Part shown: positions 34,601-45,205 of the stretch, piece by piece
How the letters are laid out: every line of letters starts with the position of its first letter
Position numbering within the stretch: the stretch's first letter is position 1
Origin: Tretioscincus oriximinensis
Lineage: Eukaryota; Chordata; Lepidosauria; Squamata; Gymnophthalmidae
Direction of reading: 5' to 3'
Length of the DNA: 64,000 nt
Assembly: GCA_022410635.1 (NCBI GenBank)
Contig: JAJVDF010000377.1
Coordinates: 836,355 to 900,354, forward strand
The notes under the pieces: generated by a model
The model's input: only the letters and a program-made list of their open reading frames with translations
Databases searched by the model: none
What the model was told of the DNA's origin: nothing
Position numbers and translations under genes: made by a program

Positions 34601-35439
34601 AAAATTAATTCACACATCTATTTTTAAACTTTTTTCTTTCCTGAAGAATGAACTTCATCTTGATTTATTTTTTCAAATGAAACCAGAAATAAACTGAATT
34701 AAGCTAATACCTTAGGTCTAAAAAAGGTTTGAAAATAAGTGTGTAACCAAGGCCTAAGTATGTGCTACATTATTTTGTGATTTTTGTATTGTAATGGACT
34801 GCTCTGTGGGTGAAGGACAGGATATAAATATTTAAATAAATAAATACTGTGTCATTTTTCATCCTTCTGGTTTGATTCAGTTTCAAGGAAATTAAGCACT
34901 TGGTTGATCAACTGCAACTCATGTTCAAAATAAAGCACATTACTATTAAAAGCCATAATTTTAATCTACCTTCATGTGTTTCTTTCCCAGTTTAATGGTT
35001 TTGTGTTTGCACGTATCAAACAATTACATTCAGTAAAGTAAATATGTAGAATAATAACCCAAGGCCTCATGAACCCAGCAGGCCCAGGTTTTCTGGTGGG
35101 GGGGTTACAGGGTAGCCAACAGGAACTTCAGAGAGAAAGAACTATGGACTGTCACGGTCAGCAAGAAAATTCACACAAATAAACTCAAACAATGTCATGA
35201 AACAGTATTAAAACAAGGCNGAAGCACATAGTACACTGCAGCAGACAGCCAGTGGGAATAAATTAAGTTGCAAAATGTCCACATTTACAAACGAGTAATT
35301 CCCATGTCTATAAAGGTATTGCAATGTATGCAAAGCAACCAGAATTCAGCAATAGCTTTGTGGTACGTATTACAAATCCTCAGCCTCCTTCTCCTCCTTC
35401 AGACAAGTGTTCTTTATTTTGCTATGTACTGTGGTTGTG

Positions 35440-36205
35440 AAATGACTCTCCATCAAAACGGCAGTGAAAGAATCTCATGTGCTGTGAGAAACTTTAAAGG
35501 ATGTAGGGATATAAAGAAAAGACTGAAAGGAGATACAATAGTTGCTTACCAATACCTGGAAGGTTGTCACAGAGCAGAAGGAACTGCCTTGTTCTCATTG
35601 GCACATGGGAATGACTCAAAACGATTTAAAGGTAGTAGATTTGAAATTAGAAAAAAGCTTCTTGGTGGTAAGGGTGGATCAACTAGTGGAATAGGTTGCC
35701 ACAGGAAATGGCACATGGTCCTTCGTTGTAAGTCTTCGGATAGAGCAGCGGTTCTCAACCTGTGGTTCACGACTCCGGCGGCAGTCGAATGACCAAAACA
35801 CAGGAGTCACCTAAAGCCATGTTTCCGATGGCTTTAGCCGCTGAGCCGGGGAGGATGCTCCTGGCTGTCAGCGCTGGCCGCGGTAGTCTGTCACACATGA
35901 TCGCGGCCCGCCTGCCCACACTCAACATGGCGGCTGCAGCCTCGGTGCCGGCGCTGATGGTTTCAGTGGCTCTGGATTTACATTCCGAATCGTAAATGTA
36001 GCAAAATTACAGTTTTGAAGTAGCCACCAAAATTGGGGTCACCGCAACATGAGGAACTGTATTGCGGGGTCACGGCATTAGAAAGGTTGAGAACCATTGA
36101 GATAGAGGCTAAGTGCCCATTTGTCTGGGATGGTTTAGTGAACAGAGCAGTGGTTGGAATCCATGACCCTGAAGGTCTCTTCCAACTCTGATTCTATGAG
36201 TAGGA
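35440..36205 (+). mobile_element. CR1-type LINE 3' part, split by a SPIN-like element
   Basis: The left part keeps ORF2 C-terminal traces (RDIKKRLKGDTIVAYQYLEG, CHRAEGTALFSLAHGND, then IGCHRKWHMVL for the usual end). It stops at 35,745 and resumes at 36,108 with CTAAGTGCCCATTTGTCTGG and the CR1 3' UTR to CTCTGATTCTATGAG. Confidence 0.75.
35746..36099. mobile_element. SPIN-like hAT non-autonomous element (354 bp)
   Basis: The left end is CAGCGGTTCTCAACCTGTGG and the right end AAAGGTTGAGAACCATTG. The inner sequence has the SPIN hallmarks: CGACTCCGGCGGCAGTCGAA, ACACAGGAGTCACCTAAAGCC and, near the right end, GGGTCACCGCAACATGAGGA and TGTATTGCGGGGTCACGGC. It is flanked by 8-bp near-duplications, GGATAGAG on the left and AGATAGAG on the right (7 of 8). 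These are the terminus and duplication type of hAT elements in the SPIN group, known for horizontal spread among tetrapods. It lies inside a CR1. A few percent divergence from the remembered consensus is likely; no coding capacity. Confidence 0.85.
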
Positions 36206-37424
36206 CACAATGTGTGAATGGTATGACCCCTTCCTATTAGGCTGTAGTTATGAGGTTCACCCTCCTTCCTTCTGTTTGGACAGGACTAATGTTTTCCTAT
36301 TGTCTGGAATTTCATAATGCTACCAGGATAAGTAGGCACTATGAGAATCCATTGATCAGCAATAGTTTGCTGCCTTACAAAGCTCTTGAGATTTTGATAG
36401 CTGAAGTAGCATGTCTAGTGGCTTAATTAGGATTAAACTATGTGTACTCTAAAAATATCAAGTCTGGATGGGGGCTCAGTTGCACAGTTGCCATGGCCCA
36501 AAGGCTCATCACAGCTGGCTTTTGGTGGGTGTCTAGGTACAACCAGATTTGAAAACCATGTAAAAGAAGAGCTGCTTTTCCACATTTTCTCATGGTGTTA
36601 CAATTTCTGAACAGGGTAAGGAATAAAACAGCCAAGTATAGATCCTTCTGGGCAGATGTACAAAGAAATAAGAGTAGGGGGATGAACCGGCTAAGCAATT
36701 TATCATTGCCTTCCCTTGTGCTGGTTTTCATGAGCACTGAAAGCTCTACTGAACAGGTTTCATGGTTATCATTTCTCTGACAGGACTGCCCCCTAGTGGA
36801 TGACACAGTCTTCCTAGTCTGCAGCGTATTCCATAAGGTAGGAAGAAATGAATTTCTATCTTCCCATTCTGTAGCTGGATTTCTAAATCAAGGGAGCTGA
36901 GGCAGATCTGCTACTCAAAAGCATGATAGTTTTCCTCAAAGGTTGGTAAAAACTGTATGGCAAAGAACAGTCCCACCCCCCACCCNCNCCCCGCTTCCNT
37001 AATTATGGTTNTGAAACTTAATTCTTAAGAGGGGAGAAACTTTGTATGTATTTGAGAACATATTAGACAAACCATCAGACTAGTGCATTCACCCACATCA
37101 AAGTGCTTGCAATGTCTTCAAACAGCTCGTCCCATTCCTCTGATGCACAAATGTTCTCCGCATCTGGTGGCTGGAATTGGCATGGCTGATGTACAAACAC
37201 CATTCTTCAGCTTTCCGATTCACATAGGCCTGAATCACCCCCTCCCTCAGCACGACTGGATGAAGAAACATCCCCTCATCCAATCAGAGCAAGGAGGGAT
37301 GCTCTGGATTGGTCCAGAGAACTGTAGAGCAATGTTACCACAAGGTCNGAGTGTGGAAGGGATTCTTCCATTTCTTTCCCGTCTCAAAAGAGGAAGAGGA
37401 TGAAGGAAATGGAAGACCTGATTG

Positions 37425-37605
37425 TTCTATACTCCACTTTTCCCAAACCAGAGGGGCTCAAAACTGGTTTTCATAATCTTCTTTACAATAGACACCTTGT
37501 AAAGTAGGTAGGGCTGAGATAATTCTGAAGAACTGTCATCCAGCTGTCTTCATGGAAGTCAGAATCAAACTGGGAGGTGACCAGAGTCCAACCCTCTAAG
37601 ATCAG
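37425..37605 (-). mobile_element. tRNA-derived squamate SINE, - orientation, eroded
   Basis: On +: CTCCACTTTTCCCAAACCAGAGG, ACAATAGACACCTTGTAAAG, GGGCTGAGATAATTCTGAAGAACTG, then the head complement AATCAAACTGGGAGG and GTCCAACCCTCTAAG. Confidence 0.6.
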
Positions 37606-37649
37606 ACATTAGACATTCTAAAAAGATAAGTATGAAAACACCCTTAGTC

Positions 37650-38825
37650 ATATGAAAAAGAAAGGTGTTTGAACTTAAAAATCTCATAGCCTTTTACAAA
37701 ATAAAAGAGGTGCCGCAGGGTTCGGCTCTATCGCCCCTATTGTTTAATATTTACATGAAACAGTTGGGTGAGATCATCCGTCGACATGGGGCGAGTTACC
37801 ATCAGTACGCAGATGATACCCAGCTGTACGTTTNCACCCCATGCCAAGTCAGTGAAGCATCGGAAGCGATGTCCCGGTGCCTGGAGGCTGTGAGGGTCTG
37901 GATGAGCGCAAACAGGCTCAAGCTCCATCCTGACAAGACGGAGTGGCTATGGATACTGCCTCCCAAGGACATTTCCAACTGTCCTATCACCTGGTGGGGG
38001 GGGGGGAGAGTCCTAACCCCCATGGATAAGGTCTGCAACGTGGGTGTTCTCCTTGATCCAGAACTGCAATTAGAACATCATTTATCAGCTGTGGCAAGGG
38101 AAGCGTCTGCGCAGGCTTGCCTAGTGCACCTGTTGCGACCTTATTTGGATAGGGAGTCTGTACTCACGATCGCTCATGCCCTCATCACCTCGAGGATCGA
38201 CTACTGCCGTACTCTCTACATGGGGTTACGTTTGAAGAGCGTCTGGAGATTATAGGTAGTCCAAAATGCAGCCGCACGACCAATAGTGGGTTTGCCTCAT
38301 TATGCCCATGTGTCACCAACACTCCATGTCCTGCACTGGCTGCCAATTGGTCTCCAAACTCAATTTAAAGTGTTGCTGGTTACCTATAAAGCCATTTATG
38401 GCTTAGGACCAGGATACTTACGGGACGGTCTTCTGCCTCACATGTCCCAGCGCCCGATTAGGTCACACAGAATGGGCCTCTTCCAGGTCCCATCAACCAA
38501 TGTTGGCTGGTGGGCCCTAGAAGAGTCTTCTTGGCTGCGGCTCCGACCCTCTGGAATCAACTCCCTCCGGAGGTTCATACCGTCCCTACTCTTCTTGCCT
38601 TTTGGAAATCCCTTAAAACCTATCTTTGCTGGCAAATTTGGGATTAAAGGATCGGGATGCTGAATTTGGAAGAATCTATGTATGGGATGGATGACATGTG
38701 GGTTCTTTTAATATTAAGGGTTTTTTCATTTGGATTCAGGATATTCTGCTATTGTTTTATATATGTTATAAGCCGCTCTGAGTCTCTGGAGAGGGGCGGC
38801 ATATAAGTCCAAATAATAAATAAAT
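37650..38825 (+). mobile_element. L2/CR1-type LINE with dead reverse transcriptase, 3' half
   Basis: The frame starting near 37,665 shows the RT palm: [30 protein letters not shown] (the YADD catalytic motif), LKLHPDKTEWLW and the thumb region to DYCRTLYMGLRLKSV. A stop and frame change follow at about 38,255, and the rest continues in other frames (HVSPTLHVLHWLPIGLQTQF, then GPGYLRDGLLPHM). The 3' end is AAGCCGCTCTGAGTCTCTGG with GGCATATAAGTCCAAATAATAAATAAAT. The endonuclease half is missing. Confidence 0.85.
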
Positions 38826-39124
38826 AAAATAGTCGTACATAAACATGTTGTGGTGCAGGTTAATCTTTAGATTAAAATGATCATTGGAACTATAAGCTTG
38901 ATTTACACTAGATCTTATTCTATTTTAAAAAGGAGTTTAAGTGGCCGGCTGTCCACATACCAAGCTAATCTGGAATGCCATGTGGATAGCAAGATCCTTA
39001 GGCCTCTTTTTGAACAGAGCGCAAATCAGGTCTTAGAATGCACATTTCTTCTACTCCTAAAGTATATTTTAGCAATCATAAGCCTATTAAAAATCAGACA
39101 TATGTTCTCATTCAGCCATAAAGA

Positions 39125-39450
39125 AGGCTGAGTGCAGAAGAATCAATGCTTTTGGATTGTGATGCTGGAGAAGACTTTCGAGAGTTTGCTGGATTTCAAG
39201 ATCAAATCAAACAAAACTGAAGTGAATCAACCAAATACTTTGGTTGGTTCACTGGAAAAGGCCCCAGTGCTGGGAAGATGGAAAAAGAGACAGCTGAGCA
39301 GAGATGGACCATGTACAATATGTCATAAAAACAACAAATGTGAGCTTAGCCAGACTTTTGGGGACAGTGGAAGACAGATGGACCTGGCCTGCTGTAGTCC
39401 ATGTGGTTACAAAGAGGTGGACATAAATGAACAATCAAATGAAAGCAACC
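39125..39450 (+). mobile_element. BovB/RTE-like LINE 3' fragment
   Basis: GGCTGAGTGCAGAAGAATCAATGCTTTTGG, GATGCTGGAGAAGACTTTCGAGAG, TTGGTTCACTGGAAAAGGCCCCAGTGCTGGG and the end GTTACAAAGAGGTGGACATAAATGA correspond to the last part of the BovB ORF2 and its 3' end as I know it. It is decayed; the single open frame across it is coincidental. Confidence 0.65.
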
Positions 39451-40271
39451 ACTCCACACCTTTCCAAATCATGAGTAACACATATCTGCAAAACCCCACT
39501 GAGGTTTAGCTAGATTTTACCAAGCAAAACTTATTGGAAACGAGGCCTCGGGAATAACGCCGCACAACCTTGCATGTAAATGTGGGTCTAGGGAGGGACA
39601 AGAGAGAGATGAATCATGAGGAGCCAAGCAGTTCCTGCTGCCAAAGTGAAGTTCAAGAAGACTATAGAAGCAAGTCTGCTAGTTCTGGTTGGTCAGTTGC
39701 CCAATTGGCTTAGGCAAAGAGAATAATTTATCCAGCAAGATTAGTTCGGCTGATTAAATCCCACTTTTAAAGTCTGGAACATCATTACTTTTCTCTGTGG
39801 TTCAGCAAATAAATGTAAAGTCTTTGCGTAGCTGGCAGGACAGAAGAAAATGAAAACAGTACAACCAACAGCTGTTGTAGATAACTGATATTACATTGAA
39901 TGTATGGAAAATTGAGCAAGAGGTCTCATAGCATCCTAGAAACTCATCAAAAAAGGGTTGGCAGCATTCCATAGACAAATCTACAATACCTCTACTGAAG
40001 ATGCACGCGCATACACACATACGTTAAATATATTTAACATATAGGGATGTTGTTGTTTGAAGTATCCTTTGCCATTTGATATCCAGTGAGTTGCTTGTCT
40101 TTCTGATTACTTCCACCCTTATCTACATCTTAGATTATAAAGGTGCAGTTGGTTGACTGCATGAGCTTTCCATCATGCATCTACAGGTGAATATCCTTTG
40201 TCCACTAAGATTCAAATACATAATTTCCTGTTTAAGAAAAGAGCAAGACAGAAGCTCTACATCTTTAACAG

Positions 40272-40345
40272 CTGTAAAAAAAATAAATTTGATTTATGCT
40301 TATATCCACCCTATACCCCAAAGGTATATAGGTCCAAAGGGTGGG
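40272..40345 (-). mobile_element. SINE tail fragment
   Basis: AATAAATTTGATTTATGCTTATATCCACCCTATACCCCAAAGG equals the tail end of the reverse-oriented SINEs at 24.4 kb and 45.7 kb. Confidence 0.55.
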
Positions 40346-41714
40346 CAATAAAAGCAAGAGTATCAAATTAAAACTGCCTGATTGCGGGGAAGGAAAAACT
40401 AAAGGCTTTAGGTTAAGGACGTCCAGCTTCAAATACTACTTTCTGAACAAATACAGCGATTTATGACTCCATAGTCTGGGGTCCGCCAGAGCGAAGGCCT
40501 TGCCCTAGGTTCTCACTTCCTTTTCTGCTGAAAGAGATGATGCAACCAGGAGTGTCTCCTCTGCAAATCTTAAGGCATAGGCAGGTTGAACAGATGCAGT
40601 TTATAATGCTAGCAGGATCTGCTGAAATCGCTTTGACTCACCCATTAAAGATGCAGCACCTGATGGAGCAGAACTTCATTATTAAAAGCTTGGAAAAATC
40701 CAAAAACAGGACCAAAAACAGCACTTTAGGAACTGAGAAAAAAAATTAAGCGCATGAGCTTTTGTAGACGAGTTCTACTTCATCAGATATATAGGCTAAA
40801 GCCATTTCCATTCTAAGCTTTATTCTGGGATGTATCTTGGAACATTGCCCTGCCATCCACATGTCAGTACAGGCTATATTGTGCTCCAAATAAATCTATC
40901 TCAGAATAAGGCTCAGTGCAGAAAGGGCCCTAAGTCTGCAAAAACTCTGCTACTTGGCTGTTAAGCCTTTAAGGTGCTACTAGTAACTCTTACAATTACT
41001 GATTTAAAATAATGCAACTACTTCTTTGATTTCTACCACCAATAACTCTTTTAGGGCAGCAAGCTCCAGGAAGAGTTTCTGAATCCTGTTAAAGAAGCCC
41101 CTTTTTTGGATATATGAATTTACATCTTTTGTTAAAATTACTCAATATACAACAAACCAACAGGGAGTACAATAAGAGTTGCTATCTTTAAATACGCTGA
41201 GTGTTCAAACTCTTATCTTTAGATACAGAGCATTAAGTGTTATAAAGATAGCAGGATACAGATATAATTTCTCACCGAATTTCTAGGAAAACTACAAGTT
41301 AAAGAATTAAACACAGGGTGATTATTGGAGACTAGTTTGAAAAACAATCTGGAAAAAATATCCCAATTTTAACCTGGCCCCTTCCATTTTCCGAAACTTT
41401 CATTGTTTATTAATACGACAACTTTTATATTCAGTTTTAATTGTTACCAGCCCTGTGACCATTAGGTATAAGGCAGAATGAATAAATGAATGAATGAATG
41501 AATAAATAGTTTTCCCACTGGTGCCTCAAAAAAGGCTGCATCTGGACATCGAAGTGTATTTAAGAATATCCATGCTTCATTCCATAATATGCAACCACTG
41601 CAGAAGAAATAAGTAATGTCTGAATTGTCCACATTCTAAAGAAATAGGGCAGAAAGCAATTGTTGAATCAATTTAAGTTAAAAATTTCCAAGTACTAAAT
41701 TAACTACACAGACA

Positions 41715-41870
41715 TTAGAGACTAATGAGGAAAAAGTAGGCAGTTTACTTCTTTAGACTTGCCTACGAAAGCTCATGCTGCCAACCTTTTTCTTGTTAGT
41801 CTCTAAGATGCTACGAGCCCCCCTTGTTAGATTTTCTGGACCCAAGCTAACAAAGCTATTTCTTTGAAAA
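41715..41870. repeat. CGAAAGCTYATGC-family repeat arm
   Basis: GACTAATGAGGAAAAAGTAGGC, TAGACTTGCCTACGAAAGCTCATGC, TTGTTAGTCTCTAAGATGC and CTATTTCTTTGAAAAA mark another diverged hairpin-family copy just downstream of the UPF2 poly(A) site. Confidence 0.6.
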
Positions 41871-41949
41871 ATATATAGAAATGTCTTGTAACAATAAATC
41901 AAATGTTAACGCTCCAGTCCTAAAGAGGACACAGAAAGACAAAACCCGT

Positions 41950-43727
41950 TTCTAAATTACAACACTTTATTGCAGCATCGGCAAAGACCAGATTTCTGAA
42001 GCTGGTGAAGATCGGGCGGCATCTCTGACTGTGTGTGTATGCAAGTGTGAAATGTTACAAGTTGTACAAGTCTTGCTTAAAATTCTACATGCAGAACTTA
42101 ACAGTGGTAAAAAGAATTTTAAAATTGTTTGGGAAAAAGAAAAAGGAAATTCAGTAACATACAAATGCGCTCTTTAACTGAATGTACTATACCTACGTGA
42201 AAAGCAAACAAACGGAAAAAAGAAATTCCCCACAACTATACTAACAAACAAGATTGTCAGAAACTGACCAAGAAACCTCATTTCCATTTAGAAAAATAAA
42301 AATTCTACTTGTAGCCAACTATTTTTTCTTTTTTCTTTTAATATATAGACACAGAGGCTTATCAACCCATGAAAGTCAACACAACATCCAGCTCCAATTC
42401 TCGGGCGTCTGTCTGTCATGCTGACGGGCACATTTTGGTTTGCAATGATGCTTGAAACGAGCTCCTATACATCCCTGTTCTGAGGCTGGTGTCAGGCTGT
42501 TCTAAGCAACTTTGGGTCCTTCCTCTCTACCTTCTTATTGACTTTGGCCTTCTGTAGATCACCCCACGTCCTTGAATCCGGTTCCTTTCTTTCTTTCCTT
42601 CCATCACTCACTCCCTGTACTCGGTGCCGTTGTCTTCCCATGAACAAAACCCTCTTTTCTTGTGAACTATCTGGCATTTGGTAAATTTGTTTATACTGTG
42701 CGTTGGGGTTTAGTATACGATAATTTCCTCTTCCTCTACCACTTCTTAACACAGACCTAGAGTCCCCCAAATGAATATTCTCCTTACCACCCTATGCTCA
42801 TTTCAAATGCCACTTCTCTGTAGTTCTAATTCCCCCCTCCCATACTTAGCCCATCAAAACCGTCTCCGTTCCAGCGTAATCCATCTTATGTTAAGTTGCT
42901 CTTGGTTGTAACTGAACTGCTCACTGGTAAAGTTAACCATCTCATTTATTTACTTCCATTCTCATGAGAAGATTAACCCTCATATGGTTCCATAACAAAA
43001 TGCTTCTTGTTGGTTTGGCAGGCCATGAGTGGAAGCTTCCGCTATTTCTGTTTATTTTAGTGGAGGCTGGTATATCGATGGCCCCAGCCTGTCCCAGGTT
43101 TTCTCTCTAGACCGACATGCTCAGATGTGTCCGCTGCTCTCGTTTAATTGCTGGAGGACTCCACTAATCCACAACATCAGAGATACGGGACCTAATGAAA
43201 TGACACTTGCTGCTGGATCAACGTCTCCTAAAGAAGGGAAAAAAGAAGGGAAATGGCTAATGAAATATGACTATGTTGCATTATGTGGAACAGCAATTAC
43301 ATGCACACATCAAAAAATACCCTATAAAAAACAATATAAAAGCCCACATTTCTGTGTACAAATTGAATCTTGGGCTCTCTTGCAGAGCAGCATTTTAAAG
43401 TCACCAACCAAACCACATCTCTTTCCCAATAGACTACAATCTGTCAAGTTTAATATTGAGAACTAAAATGATATTTTAACAGTCACAAATTTTAAGCAAA
43501 CAAAAAAATGCAGAATGTGGAATAGGCTTATAGGTTCAAAGTTCTCAACAATCTTAGCTTCTCCATTTGTACAAAAATGCATTTCCAGCTCAGATGGTCA
43601 TAAAGATACACTTAAAAATTGATAACTTTTGTCTGACTAGAATCTCAGAAGACAGAAATAGCAGTTGAGTAAAAGTGTAAGTTGAGGTTTCGTTGTCCTG
43701 GATTGGCCTTTGATTTTCATCATGTCT
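41950..43727 (-). CDS. UPF2: UPF2 last exon: C-terminal codons and long 3' UTR
   Basis: Begins after CTTTTTCTTGTTATTAG (acceptor end 43,728). With this acceptor the reading continues RDMMKIKGQSRTTKPQ... to a TAG at 43,637-43,639. An acceptor two bases further in (after GAG) gives another frame. The known vertebrate protein ends within a few residues of GG, so the exact C-terminus is uncertain. The remaining ~1.7 kb is 3' UTR, ending after an AATAAA signal. Confidence 0.75.
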
Positions 43728-45134
43728 CTAATAACAAGAAAAAGTTCGGACCCAGTCTAATTATCATAATTATATGTTCTTTCCATAACACCCACCTTCC
43801 ACCAGTTTTAAAGATTAGATCAGCATTAGGTGCTCCCTTTGGGTGCTGATAGCGAGGCCGACGTTCTCGGTTGGTATTTGCTGGAGCTGGACGCTGAGCC
43901 AAGGACTGCATCATCTCTAGATATTGAAGAAGAGTTAAGTAGCAGAGAGCTTATGAAAACCACAAACGCACATAAATTTCTGGGTTTTAAATTATTTTTA
44001 ATTCTGTAACATTTCTGTAACAAGTTCAAGCAAAGAGTTAATTTCCTTAACACAGCAAATATCACACTAAGAAAAAATCCAGCTTTATTTTGAGAAAAAA
44101 ACTGGTTCATGAAACTGACATGACAAAATATATTCAAAGGGGGAAGAAAAACTAGAGATGGAAGGGAAGCTAAATTTTACTCACATGAATTATACTAAGT
44201 ATATATAATGCTAAAACAGAAATCAAAATAATTGATCCCTAAGTGGATGAGAGAAACTATACCAATACAGGTAGCTTGTTTAGTTCCANAATGTGAAAAA
44301 CCTCATGAGGCCAAGCTTTGGAATTCACTGCAAAATTGGCTGTTGTTTGCAACTGCAAGGAGTCAAAAGGAGGTGAAGGTTTTGCTTTCTCCTTTAAACA
44401 GCTAACAGAAAACAGCTATAATTCCCACAGATAATAACTAGAATAGACACAAGATAAACACAAGTTTGGATCAGTTGTCAGCTATAGCTGTCTGTGGACT
44501 TCCATCTTATTTATAACTCTTTCCTTGAAGTAGCTGGAACTTGGAGACTCATTATTGAAGCCCTCTCAGCTGCCTTCTGCGAATTCCAGAATCTTGAATA
44601 TCAACCTGTTCCTCTCCATCTTCAACTATGGTCCCAGAAAAAAGCCCTGCCTGTGCTTCAGGGTCTTCTGATAGGCTGTCAAGTCAGAGGCTCAGGTATA
44701 GCAAGGCCCTCCTCAACCGAGTCCTTACTAGGATAACACTCTGTTGTCTGATTCAACCCACAAAGTCTTGTACACTTTTAATGATAGTTTATTGTTGTTT
44801 CCTTCTGTGCAGCAAGTGGAACAGGAAATGCAAAATCCACCTAAAAACAGCATCAGAAGTTGAATGGCTGTGATGCCTCCATGCCTACTAAAGACATATA
44901 ATTGGGATCCCATACCTTGATAGTCCTCTTGTTCCTGCCGTTCATTGATGTCTAATGTCAACTTTTTCATCCTCATACGTTCCTCCTGTTCAGCTTGTTG
45001 CTGATTCCAATGATTTGCAGCCAGTTGGGAAGACATCGGCACATTTAGTATCTTAAACTGAAAGAGAAAGTTCCTTTTTAAAAATCTGAAGTTTTATTTT
45101 TGTTGAAATTTGGCTTCTGACATTTAAGTTCATG

Positions 45135-45205
<71 letters not shown>

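Larger units (their letters stand above)
33468..41949. other. Intergenic region between convergent LMNTD1 and UPF2
   Basis: About 8.5 kb. It should begin with the LMNTD1 3' UTR, whose end I could not place. It holds LINE fragments, a CR1 split by a SPIN-like element, a SINE, a dead LINE reverse transcriptase, a BovB-like tail and, near 41.3-41.5 kb, a retroposon tail with a (GAAT)n run. The sequences at 36.2-37.4 kb and 39.5-40.2 kb show nothing recognisable. Confidence 0.6.

Noticed and set aside
35268..35995. 174-codon and 77-codon + frames
   Set aside because: They run through CR1 and the SPIN-like element; not a host gene.
36960..37015. C-rich tract with several N bases
   Set aside because: Low-complexity sequencing difficulty; no defined motif such as a quadruplex array could be established.
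38286..38663. 125-codon + frame that could look like a separate gene
   Set aside because: It is the frame-shifted continuation of the LINE ORF2 (HVLHWLPI and GPGYLRDG blocks).
39132..39509. 125-codon + frame with several cysteines resembling a zinc-binding protein
   Set aside because: The sequence is a decayed BovB-like 3' end; cysteine spacing is coincidental.
43029..43466. 145-codon + frame
   Set aside because: Lies antisense in the UPF2 3' UTR with no family similarity.
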